This document shows, one piece after another, positions 17,181 through 25,430 of a stretch of DNA of 64,000 nt. The notes beneath the pieces were generated by a model. It had not been told where the DNA came from. It was given only the letters and a program-made list of their open reading frames with translations, and ran no database searches. Within the stretch, counting starts at the first letter, position 1. Each line of letters begins with the position of its first letter. Source of the DNA: Gammaproteobacteria bacterium 45_16_T64. Its GTDB lineage: Bacteria; Pseudomonadota; Gammaproteobacteria; Pseudomonadales; Ketobacteraceae. A program made the translations under genes and the position numbers. Location of the stretch: assembly GCA_002162955.1 (NCBI GenBank), contig MABD01000055.1:1-64000 (forward strand). The letters run 5' to 3'.

Positions 17181-17468
17181 AAACGAATATTGTTGATTTC
17201 GATTCTTCTTCAACCAACAGATTCTTTAATGTAATAACAGTTGTTACCTTCCCTTCGTTTCTATTGCCCTAGTAAAAAGTGAATATTAACTATCATTATT
17301 TAACACGATTTATATCAATATCATTTCGAATGTATTTCTGTTCATAAAAAGTTCATTTGAAAATGGTAGTTAATGTAATGCGGTGTAATCGATGACCTTA
17401 CAATCAACTTCTACACTTTTGATTCACGGCATTTCGCATATAGATATTGCATCCAATGGGTAGGTAGC

Positions 17469-18464
17469 ATGAGCAAGTTGAAATCCATCGCAAGCACTCG
17501 CGTTAACGTTAACAAAACGCCAGGTTTCGAGAATGGCGATATAGGTAGTACGTTACGCGATAAACCCGCAGCGATTGCGGCTGATCCCGTTCCATGCATA
17601 ACGCCCAATCACTGGAGTAATTACCCCGACTATAAACCGTTGGCCAAAACCAGTATTAATGAAATTTATCTCAAGAATCAGTTAGGGTCTTTGGGTAACC
17701 TTATTGGCACCTGGCGCAGCACACCACAAAATGGGTATAGCGTTATGCCAATCCCTTGTGCAGAGAATAATAGTGGATACAAACTGGATACTTTCTTCTA
17801 CTACGAAGAAATCAGTTTTAGCATTATCGCAGAGAATGGTACTAACGATACCTCAGGTGAGTCTTACTCATTATATTACGAACAGAGCATTTTCTTTTCT
17901 GACGGGCCCTTAAAAGATCAACTCGCTCACAGTGAAAAGGGTACCTTTCTTCACCTTTCGGCTGGCTCGCACTCTGCCGAAAATGATATGTTTTCCCCCG
18001 TCATCGTAAAACAAATTTCAGCCCCCAATGGTAACTCCATTTTTGTAGACGGCACGTGTAAAACAACAGAAGAACCACCAGAGATACCGGACGCTAGCTC
18101 ACTCCCATCAGATGCCCCTCACAGGCTGCGTTTGCTATACGGACCAGACACACCCTACAACCCCAGAATCAACCCAAACATTGTGCTTCAAGGTGCGTTA
18201 TCACTGGTCCCCGATGAGATAGAGCGCACAACATTATTGCATCTAAGCAGCCGCAATTTTGATAGTGCTATTAACATGTCATATATGAAACACCCGATTA
18301 ATATATCAAGTATCGACCAAAAAATATGGATCGAAGAGTTTTCAAATGGAACACTTCAGATTCAATATTCACAGAATACCTCGATGAACTATGCTCTCAA
18401 AAACACATCTGATGTAATTACATTTCAACATATTTTCGCCAATACATTACGTAAAATTCGCTAA
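17469..18464 (+). CDS. Hypothetical protein, heme-binding-type beta-barrel-like, partner of YcaO gene
   Basis: A 331-residue soluble protein. From about residue 75, GSLGNLIGTWRSTPQNGYSVMPIPC followed by FFYYEEISFS, then KGTFLHLSAGSH, VVKQI-like strands and an echo near the end (LLHLSS, IEEFSNGTLQIQYSQ), resembles bacterial proteins called heme-binding, with a FABP/nitrobindin-like barrel; this similarity is from memory of the pattern. The first about 70 residues are unlike it and may be a leader or linker. It ends 12 bases before the YcaO-fusion gene, so it is its operon partner and could be substrate, carrier or accessory enzyme. Confidence 0.5.
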   Translation: MSKLKSIASTRVNVNKTPGFENGDIGSTLRDKPAAIAADPVPCITPNHWSNYPDYKPLAKTSINEIYLKNQLGSLGNLIGTWRSTPQNGYSVMPIPCAENNSGYKLDTFFYYEEISFSIIAENGTNDTSGESYSLYYEQSIFFSDGPLKDQLAHSEKGTFLHLSAGSHSAENDMFSPVIVKQISAPNGNSIFVDGTCKTTEEPPEIPDASSLPSDAPHRLRLLYGPDTPYNPRINPNIVLQGALSLVPDEIERTTLLHLSSRNFDSAINMSYMKHPINISSIDQKIWIEEFSNGTLQIQYSQNTSMNYALKNTSDVITFQHIFANTLRKIR

Positions 18465-18476
18465 TAGGGTAGCGCT

Positions 18477-20930
18477 ATGGAGAACCTTCAGCTAACACCT
18501 TCTGCCTGTATTACCCCTAATGACAAAGGCGTATTATTGCGTTCAAAGTACGGTTCATTCCAACTACATGGCGCTGATATCACGAAATTGCTCACAAAAA
18601 TAGAGCCCATGTTAAATGGAAAACACAACGTACAGACAATATGCGCATCGTTACCGTGCTATGACAGTGACAATATAGAACTGCTTCTTCGCGTACTGAC
18701 CAAACAAGGTGTCATTGAAAAACACACCGAACCCAATCAAATTTCGCCACCATGGTCCATTCACGAACGCTTTATCAAAAACGATGCGCCTATCCCCCAA
18801 GACTCTACTGCAGGGCTTATGGATAAAAAAGTGCTCCTCATCGGGCTGGAAGCGTGGTCCGTTAAAATCGTTGATGAACTAGCACATTGTGGCGTCGGAA
18901 GAATACACGTCGTAGACAATGGTTTTATCACTCAGGATGATGTGACCTGTCATAGAGAATTTCATCGTAAAAACATCGGTGAATCTCGAGCAGAAACCCT
19001 AAAAATTGCGATCTACGATACGTCCCCTTGGTGTGAAATATCTCATGAGCGATTGCTACTGGATAACAACGATGAATTCTCTTTATTACGACAGGAAGAT
19101 TGGGATTTAGTGATTAACGCCTTGCCCCAAGAATCTGAGCATTTGCATAAGAGAACGTCCGCTTATCTACATAAGCATAATATCCCTGGGCTCTACGGGC
19201 ATATTGAAGATAACAAATCATGGCTAGGGCCTTTAGTTATCCCCCATGAAACCGCGTGTTGGAATTGCTTTCGACTACGAAAATTGGGCGCAACGGATAA
19301 TCCACAATTTACTCATGTAATAGAGAATTGTTCGATTCACCCTGACACCCCAACAAAAAGCCGTGCTTTTCTAAGTCCAATGGCATCATTGAGCAGTCAA
19401 CAAATTACGATGGAGGCATTGAAGTTCCTTTTATGTTTTGCACCAACGGAATTACACAACAATATTAAGATCCACGACCTGGTCAATGGCAACGTCGAAA
19501 ACCTCGCCATCAATCCAATACCCTGGTGTGATGTCTGCAGTGGCGTGCATGAAAAGGACTTTCAAATTCAGGGCAGCGAGAATCATCATTCATCCGAAGA
19601 TGAACATACCGGTACCACGGCTTTTCTTGATAACCCACTGCAATCAATACACGCCATCGAGGAATTAAGATCGCTCTTTTCTGGCTGGGTCGACTCAACA
19701 GTTGGTGCAATTCGCAATATTAATCGCTATTCGTCGATGCAACCGAACTACCCAAATTCAGCAGTTGAGAATATGTTAACAATCACAGAAAAAGAAGTTG
19801 ACCTAAGAAGAACTCACAATCATCATTTTGAGAGTGTCGGTAACGGACTAGACCCCGTATCCGCACATACCGATGCGATCAGCGAAGCTATCCAACGATT
19901 CTCTATCTCACAATACGACAAGAGTGCGCTACTATTTTGCAGCGCCTCACAACTAAAAGGGGAATCGCTCAGCCTCTCTGATCTGCCGCTATATTCAAAA
20001 AAACAATACGATTCACCTGGATTCCCTTTCTCACATTGGCGGCAAAATCAGAATATTCATTGGCTCCAAGGTTGTTGGTATGGAACAGAAAAAGCAGTAT
20101 CGGTACCCGCTCTATTAAGCTACCAACACGTTGATCTCGACAAGAATCCACAATTTTGCCAAACATCCTTTAGCGGTCTCGCAACAGGTCAAGATTACGA
20201 AGAGGCCGCAATGACGGCCTGTTATAATCTCATAAAACATGACGCTATAATGCTGACTTGGTATGCGCAACAACCTTGCGTTCGACTCACACTTGCGCCT
20301 TATTACCAAGGTAACATACCTCCCCTGATCCACAGCATCACTAAGAGGGGCATGGAGATCGAACTCTACCTCCTGGATATCGGCCACCATATCCCTGTCA
20401 TTGTTTGTCTCGCTCTAGGTGACGGACGCCATACTCCATCAGTATCCACAACCCTGTCTTGCCATGGCGATATTGATATCGCGGTAAAACAAGCCCTTGT
20501 CGAACAAGGACACCGTGTGCCCTATCTCTGTCACCAGATGTCTGCTAACACACGTTTTCCCACATGTGTCAGTGAAGTGAGAGAACAAAAGGATCATGCC
20601 GCATTTTATTTACAGACTAGCAATGCTCAGGCTTTTGATTTTATGCGCAGACCTCTACCGGAAGCGACACCATCAAAAGATTGGAAGCACCCTAAGATAA
20701 CGAGTCCATCAACATTACGAGAGCAGCTTGAATTAGCGAACATCGATATCGCCATCATAGACATCACACCTCCCGACGTATACCTGGCCCACTGTTCTGT
20801 CACACGAGCAATAGGAAAACAATTACAGCCCATTCATTTTGGCGAGCAATTTCAACGCAGTTATACCGCAAGGTTAGGTAAATTATTGAAGAGAAAGCCA
20901 GTTAACCCCTACCCCCATCCAATCTCGTAG
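18477..20930 (+). CDS. Fused E1-like/YcaO azoline cyclodehydratase (TOMM-type)
   Basis: An 817-residue fusion. Residues about 1-110 look like a peptide-binding wing. Residues 117-360 are ThiF/E1-like (VLLIGLEAWSVKIVDEL, then GRIHVVD) with zinc cysteines C261/C264 and C351/C354. Residues 385-817 are YcaO: SVGNGLDPVSAHTDAISEAI (453-472) is the ATP-binding block and ATGQDYEEAAMTACYNLIKH the second Glu-rich block. The protein ends PYPHPIS, the Pro-rich tail of azoline-forming YcaO enzymes. Such fusions cyclise Cys/Ser/Thr of ribosomal peptides to azolines with ATP. No dehydrogenase or short precursor gene is visible beside it. Confidence 0.85.
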   Translation: MENLQLTPSACITPNDKGVLLRSKYGSFQLHGADITKLLTKIEPMLNGKHNVQTICASLPCYDSDNIELLLRVLTKQGVIEKHTEPNQISPPWSIHERFIKNDAPIPQDSTAGLMDKKVLLIGLEAWSVKIVDELAHCGVGRIHVVDNGFITQDDVTCHREFHRKNIGESRAETLKIAIYDTSPWCEISHERLLLDNNDEFSLLRQEDWDLVINALPQESEHLHKRTSAYLHKHNIPGLYGHIEDNKSWLGPLVIPHETACWNCFRLRKLGATDNPQFTHVIENCSIHPDTPTKSRAFLSPMASLSSQQITMEALKFLLCFAPTELHNNIKIHDLVNGNVENLAINPIPWCDVCSGVHEKDFQIQGSENHHSSEDEHTGTTAFLDNPLQSIHAIEELRSLFSGWVDSTVGAIRNINRYSSMQPNYPNSAVENMLTITEKEVDLRRTHNHHFESVGNGLDPVSAHTDAISEAIQRFSISQYDKSALLFCSASQLKGESLSLSDLPLYSKKQYDSPGFPFSHWRQNQNIHWLQGCWYGTEKAVSVPALLSYQHVDLDKNPQFCQTSFSGLATGQDYEEAAMTACYNLIKHDAIMLTWYAQQPCVRLTLAPYYQGNIPPLIHSITKRGMEIELYLLDIGHHIPVIVCLALGDGRHTPSVSTTLSCHGDIDIAVKQALVEQGHRVPYLCHQMSANTRFPTCVSEVREQKDHAAFYLQTSNAQAFDFMRRPLPEATPSKDWKHPKITSPSTLREQLELANIDIAIIDITPPDVYLAHCSVTRAIGKQLQPIHFGEQFQRSYTARLGKLLKRKPVNPYPHPIS

Positions 20931-20945
20931 GGTGACAAATACTGC

Positions 20946-21599
20946 CTAGGATGCAGAGGGCTTGGCTTGTTCCGTAGACGTATAGGAAGGATCTGCAATC
21001 GCACGCCATAGTAGGTCAAACAAATCATTGGCTTGTGCCGCGATCGATTCTTTAGAACCACGTAGGATATTGCTTTGGACAAGTCGAATAAAAATACCGG
21101 CAAAGTAATCGAATAAGATGTCGCTGCTTACGGCCTTGTTCAATATCCCTTGTCGTTGCCCATTCTCTAGTTCCGCCAACAATACCTTGGAATACTCCTG
21201 ACGAATAAGGGGATCACGCTCTAGCTCGGAATCATTGCTTATTGCATGCTGAGCGAGTACCGCCACTTCAGGATGCGCCTCAAAATAATCGAGCACCACA
21301 TAAAATGCTCCCTGCATCCTTTCACGGTAAGTATCTACCCCTTTTAGATGCCCCTTAACATTTGCCGTTAACTGCCCCATCCAGTGCTCTAAGCTTGCAC
21401 TTAGTAGCGCTTCTTTACTTCCATAGTACCGGTATATGGTTTGTAGCGAGGTGTTCGCTGCTTTAGCGATCTCGCCAAAACTCACTTGACTCAATGGTCG
21501 ATCAGAAAATAAATCGAGCACAGCCTTCTCTATACGGCGTTGAATACCTGGATTCAATAGCGAGCGATCCAGGGTAGGCAGTACTTTCTTACGAGCCAT
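20946..21599 (-). CDS. TetR/AcrR family regulator
   Basis: A 217-residue regulator. The N-terminal helix-turn-helix spans about 18-62 (FGEIAKAANTSLQTIYRYYGSK) with an acidic helical ligand domain after it. It is convergent with the YcaO gene and divergent from the hot-dog gene at 21887. The 287-base gap upstream would hold its operator, but I see no clear long dyad. The ATG at 21599 gives the standard short basic leader MARKK; a TTG at 21620 is less likely. Confidence 0.88.
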   Translation of the reverse strand: MARKKVLPTLDRSLLNPGIQRRIEKAVLDLFSDRPLSQVSFGEIAKAANTSLQTIYRYYGSKEALLSASLEHWMGQLTANVKGHLKGVDTYRERMQGAFYVVLDYFEAHPEVAVLAQHAISNDSELERDPLIRQEYSKVLLAELENGQRQGILNKAVSSDILFDYFAGIFIRLVQSNILRGSKESIAAQANDLFDLLWRAIADPSYTSTEQAKPSAS

Positions 21600-21886
21600 C
21601 GACGAATACCCAGTATACAAAACGAGTTAAGTGCAGGGGGAATTTATAAATTAATAAACACTTGTTCTGCATTATTTTACCTGCCCTTCCCTATCCAGTA
21701 AAACAAATTTTTACATTTGCCTGAGGTTATCTCTGGCGGTAAGTGTAATTACTGTTACACTCTAACAATCTTAGGACGTAAAAGTCCGCGGGTAAAGGCA
21801 CAATTCTGCTTGGTAAACAACGGCCTGTTTTGTTCCCCATAGGGCCAAATCGCAGACACATTCACGTTTAATTTACGGATGCTTTA

Positions 21887-22792
21887 ATGGACCAAGGTAC
21901 ACACGTCCCCTTGTCACTCGCGTTTGAACAGCGATCAAGCCTACGTTCCTGGAGCTCTATCCGACTGCGCAGTGCCCTGCCATTTTTGCGACCGAAACAA
22001 AATCCACAGAGCTTTTTACCCATTGTCGATACCGTGCCCGCGCCAAGCAACCGCTTGATAGAGCATTACATACAATGGTCCGGTGGGGATAATCACCTAT
22101 ACCCCGGTGAGGTTCCTGCGCACTTATTCTCCCAGTGGAGCATCCCATTAGTCACCCGACTATTGTCACAGGGCATGTACCCACTTAAAGATATTATCAA
22201 CAAAGGTTGTCACGTAAGTGTCAATCATGCCATCCCCCGTGGCGAAAGGTTGTATCTCAGGGCTGAACTGGTTGAGCTCAAAGAAAGTGCGTCACAAATA
22301 AACTTTTCGATTGAAGTGACAACGTCAACACAGTCCACTAGAAGTGCCATTGTTGCGGTATTTCACTTAGTTTTACTATTGGAACAGGCAACCCTAAAAA
22401 CCAATAGAAAACCCCGGCCTGTACACCCTGATTACAGCGAACTGGGTGATTGGTCTGTCGATAGTCGCGACGGTTTTCGCTATGCATTGCTCACGGGAGA
22501 TTTTAATCCGATCCATTGGCTAGACCCTTTGGCAAAGCGGTCAAACTTCGGGGGAAAGGTTCTCCATGGGTTTGCCAGCCTTTCCAAAACCTGGGAGCGC
22601 ATTCAATCGCCAGCACAACACAATCAGAACATTAGTGAAATATCTGTACAGTTTATACAACCCGTTCATCTCCCTACGACAGGGTTAAAAGTGCTGACGT
22701 CAAAGAAAACCGATCGACAGGGGCAATACAAACTCAGGGTACGAGGCGAAGGCAATCAATTGCACCTTCTCGGAAAATACAAAATTCAATAA
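21887..22792 (+). CDS. MaoC-like double hot-dog dehydratase
   Basis: A 301-residue protein with a non-catalytic hot-dog domain in the N-terminal half and a MaoC/hydratase-2 domain at about 170-301. YALLTGDFNPIHWLDPLAKR is the hydratase-2 motif (GDxNPIH, with catalytic Asp and His) and VLHGFASLS follows. Members hydrate trans-2-enoyl-CoA to (R)-3-hydroxyacyl-CoA. It is transcribed divergently from the TetR gene, which may control it. Confidence 0.85.
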   Translation: MDQGTHVPLSLAFEQRSSLRSWSSIRLRSALPFLRPKQNPQSFLPIVDTVPAPSNRLIEHYIQWSGGDNHLYPGEVPAHLFSQWSIPLVTRLLSQGMYPLKDIINKGCHVSVNHAIPRGERLYLRAELVELKESASQINFSIEVTTSTQSTRSAIVAVFHLVLLLEQATLKTNRKPRPVHPDYSELGDWSVDSRDGFRYALLTGDFNPIHWLDPLAKRSNFGGKVLHGFASLSKTWERIQSPAQHNQNISEISVQFIQPVHLPTTGLKVLTSKKTDRQGQYKLRVRGEGNQLHLLGKYKIQ

Positions 22793-22816
22793 GCGCCAGT
22801 AGCAAACAACGACATA

Positions 22817-23203
22817 CTATGCCTCTACCTGAGCAAGCAGCATCATTGTTCCCGAGGCTTTTGCCACCAGTTGACCCGCTTCATTTTTTATCACACCTTC
22901 AACAAAACCGGTACGGCGTGTTCCATTCGTTAACACACCATAACCCACCAACTTTCCGGCAGTTGAGGGTTTTAGAAAATTAATTTTCATTTCCAATGTC
23001 ACTCCTAGACGCTTCTCTTCTGGCAACGATCCAAAATACGCCCGTGCCATTGCTGCATCTAGAATGGTACATAACACGCCACCATGTACGGTGCCATTGA
23101 CGTTTTTATGCCGTTCTTCCACCATAAGCTCAACCACATACTGGTCATCAACCATACCAACAAGAGCCAAACCAATATCATCGTTAAAGTTACTGTTCTT
23201 CAT
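22817..23203 (-). CDS. PaaI-type hot-dog thioesterase
   Basis: A 128-residue single hot-dog protein. NGTVHGGVLCTILDAAM carries the HGG signature and the helix with the catalytic Asp. KINFLKPSTAGKLVGYGVL is the usual central strand pair. It hydrolyses acyl- or aryl-CoA thioesters in the cytoplasm. It ends head-to-head with the MaoC-like gene. Confidence 0.88.
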   Translation of the reverse strand: MKNSNFNDDIGLALVGMVDDQYVVELMVEERHKNVNGTVHGGVLCTILDAAMARAYFGSLPEEKRLGVTLEMKINFLKPSTAGKLVGYGVLTNGTRRTGFVEGVIKNEAGQLVAKASGTMMLLAQVEA

Positions 23204-23236
23204 ACGCCAACGATCTCTTTTTCAATATCCAGTCAT

Positions 23237-23689
23237 TCAGTCTGCTGACAAGAACCGCTTGTTATGGTCGGCGGATGGCAGCAGGCACTGATCAAACTTT
23301 CCAAACAACGTGTAACGATTCTGCGCAATACGGTCATAAGCCCAGTTACGTAATTTTTTTGGTAAAAAGCCGATGATTGCGAGAGTCTTCCAAGGCAATC
23401 CCAATTGCTTAATCACATTTACAAATGCATCACTTCTCTCGTAAGCAACATTCCCATGTACATATAACATGGTATCAAACGAATCCGTGGGTAGATTATA
23501 GAACTTCAGGATGCTCTGACCTTCCGGTGACTGCACGGATGCTAACGTAAAGATATGCTGTTTATCATATTCAATAATAAACTGACTCCACACACTGCAC
23601 AGCTTACATACGCCATCAAACAAAATGACTTTAGTATCTGCCGTCATATTAGGTGGCAGAGTAGAAGGATTACCTTTTAATTGAGACAT
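23237..23689 (-). CDS. DCC-family (DUF393/YuxK) thiol-disulfide oxidoreductase-like protein
   Basis: A 150-residue protein. VILFDGVCKLC (about 21-31) is the DxxCxxC signature that names the family, and the later DAFVNVIKQLGLPWK and YDRIAQNRYTLFGK match the DUF393 end. The reaction is not established; a thioredoxin-like redox role is assumed. GGAG precedes the ATG at 23689. It lies about 30 bases upstream of the PaaI gene in the same direction. Confidence 0.88.
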   Translation of the reverse strand: MSQLKGNPSTLPPNMTADTKVILFDGVCKLCSVWSQFIIEYDKQHIFTLASVQSPEGQSILKFYNLPTDSFDTMLYVHGNVAYERSDAFVNVIKQLGLPWKTLAIIGFLPKKLRNWAYDRIAQNRYTLFGKFDQCLLPSADHNKRFLSAD

Positions 23690-23710
23690 AGCAACTCCAG
23701 TGACAGTCCT

Positions 23711-24472
23711 TTAACCCGCCCTCATGCGTAACAAGGCGGAAACATCCAATTTATCTTGGTATTGAACAAACAATGGTTCTTTCTCATCCACCGCGACCAT
23801 TGTCATTCTATCGGCCAACTCGTTGCCCTCGACACCAATGTGCGCTTTCACATGCTTTAACGTCAAATCAGATTTGATACTATCGTAAAGCCCGTGAATT
23901 TCTTGGATCAATGCTAAGTTCTTAATTTCCCCACTGGATTTTTTCCAGCCTTTTTTCTTCCAACCGTATGCCCACACACTAATACAATTAATGGAATACA
24001 TGGAATCGCAATAAATCGACACAGACAAACCGTCGGCTATCGTTTGCTTCGCGAGAACTAATGACTGATGTAGGGCATTGAGCTCAGCGGTATTGTTGGT
24101 TCCATTGGCGTTATAAAGACCATACCACAATTGCGTCAATTTACCCGACTGATACACTGCGACGCCTGAGCCCGCGCGACCCGGGTTTGGATCACAACCT
24201 CCATCGCAGAAAATAGCGATATCGGTACCACCTATTTGTGATGCAGAAGTAATACTTGAAGACGCAGCACTGCTCGCACTCTTTTTTCGAGTAGCTGGCC
24301 TGCCCCCAGCACTCGCACCAGCATTGCCATATGCCGCTTCTGCTTCGGCACGGGTTGGAAAGGATTTATACCGTGCCCCAGCAAATTTATCGACCGAACG
24401 CTTACACGATGCCCAATCTGTAAAAATACCAGGCTCTCGTCCTGCCCACACCACATAAAACTTCTTCGCCAT
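23711..24472 (-). CDS. Ribonuclease H with N-terminal viroplasmin (caulimovirus-type) domain
   Basis: A 253-residue two-domain RNase H. Residues 1-45 (KFYVVWAGREPGIFTDWASC, then YKSFPTRAEAE) are the viroplasmin domain that binds RNA/DNA hybrids. A Ser/Ala-rich linker follows. The catalytic domain runs from about 83: IFCDGGCDPNPG, TNNTAELNAL, YCDSMYSINC and AHIGVEGNELAD supply the D-E-D-D metal ligands. It degrades RNA in hybrids. The ATG at 24472 fits the start of the viroplasmin domain. A terminator of the next operon separates it from the upstream genes. Confidence 0.9.
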   Translation of the reverse strand: MAKKFYVVWAGREPGIFTDWASCKRSVDKFAGARYKSFPTRAEAEAAYGNAGASAGGRPATRKKSASSAASSSITSASQIGGTDIAIFCDGGCDPNPGRAGSGVAVYQSGKLTQLWYGLYNANGTNNTAELNALHQSLVLAKQTIADGLSVSIYCDSMYSINCISVWAYGWKKKGWKKSSGEIKNLALIQEIHGLYDSIKSDLTLKHVKAHIGVEGNELADRMTMVAVDEKEPLFVQYQDKLDVSALLRMRAG

Positions 24473-24568
24473 ACTGTATAAACCTATGATTCCAGCGTTT
24501 GAATTCAATCATCAAAGCAGAACTTTTACAGTAAAACGTCGATAAGTACAACTTTCCAGCCCTTCTGC

Positions 24569-24591
24569 ACACCCTATTCTTAATAGGGTGT
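24569..24591 (-). terminator. Terminator of the FHA-kinase operon
   Basis: ACACCCTATT (24569-24578) and AATAGGGTGT (24582-24591) form a perfect 10-bp stem with a 3-base loop that touches the stop codon of the lysozyme-like gene. Confidence 0.65.
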
Positions 24592-25430
24592 TAGCGATAG
24601 GTTTGTATCCTTTTCTTCCAGACTGCTAACCATCTATTACGCTCAATTGGGTTCTTAGCGTTCATTGCTCGATGGGTCAGCACTTTCACTGCAGCCACGC
24701 GAAATGCCCCTACGATGTCCGCATCCTCACTCTCAACATCCATTGCATCCAACACCTGACTCAGTCCCCAGCCGGTACCATTAATTTGCTCAGAGGTTAA
24801 CAGCCCTTCACCTTTGAAATTGACATAATCAATCAATGCATAAATGCCGACGTCACTGGCCAATAGTTGTCGAATTATACTCTGCGTATGGGGCCTTCTC
24901 ACAGGGGGAGAAGCCGCGACTATATCCGACCAAGATTGCTTCGCACGTCGAAACATAAATTTCATCTGAATCGCTTTGTGGGTACTTAGAAAATCCCGTA
25001 ATTGCTGAACATCTGTGTCGTGTGAACGCATCAGGAATTCCTTTCTATTGCCCCAGGGTGCATCAAAGGGTGACAGCCGCTGTAGAGCGTGGGGAACAGG
25101 AAGAGACTGACCCTGCATAAACGCAATCAATTCCGGAAAGCTCTCTCGATACCCTTCGTCAATACCTTTGGGGTACCAAATAAAATGCCCTATACCGAGT
25201 GACGGAAATCGCTCACCTTCATTCCAACTCACCAAACAATGTTGGTCAGAGCCACATTCATTATGGAATATTTTTTCTGCTATGAGGGTTGCTGCGTTGG
25301 CGCTTAGATCGACGCTGTCGTCAAAAAAAACCTCCGACGAGCGAGCGCTCGCCGGACCCACGTACACTAGCGCGAAAATCACAAGGATTCGCCCTAGATA
25401 CGTATTAAGCGTAAAACTATTTGATATCAT
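24591..25430 (-). CDS. Secreted lysozyme-like protein (tentative)
   Basis: A 279-residue protein with a signal peptide (about 1-30, ending ASARS). A recognisable block follows: AEKIFHNECGSDQHCLVSWN, then FPSLGIGHFIWYPKG, resembling muramidase-type folds with a Glu followed by a GIGH strand. Function is inferred from this pattern only. The ATG at 25430 overlaps the preceding oxidoreductase gene by 14 bases and gives a proper signal peptide; longer starts do not. It is the last gene of the five-gene operon. Confidence 0.5.
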   Translation of the reverse strand: MISNSFTLNTYLGRILVIFALVYVGPASARSSEVFFDDSVDLSANAATLIAEKIFHNECGSDQHCLVSWNEGERFPSLGIGHFIWYPKGIDEGYRESFPELIAFMQGQSLPVPHALQRLSPFDAPWGNRKEFLMRSHDTDVQQLRDFLSTHKAIQMKFMFRRAKQSWSDIVAASPPVRRPHTQSIIRQLLASDVGIYALIDYVNFKGEGLLTSEQINGTGWGLSQVLDAMDVESEDADIVGAFRVAAVKVLTHRAMNAKNPIERNRWLAVWKKRIQTYR

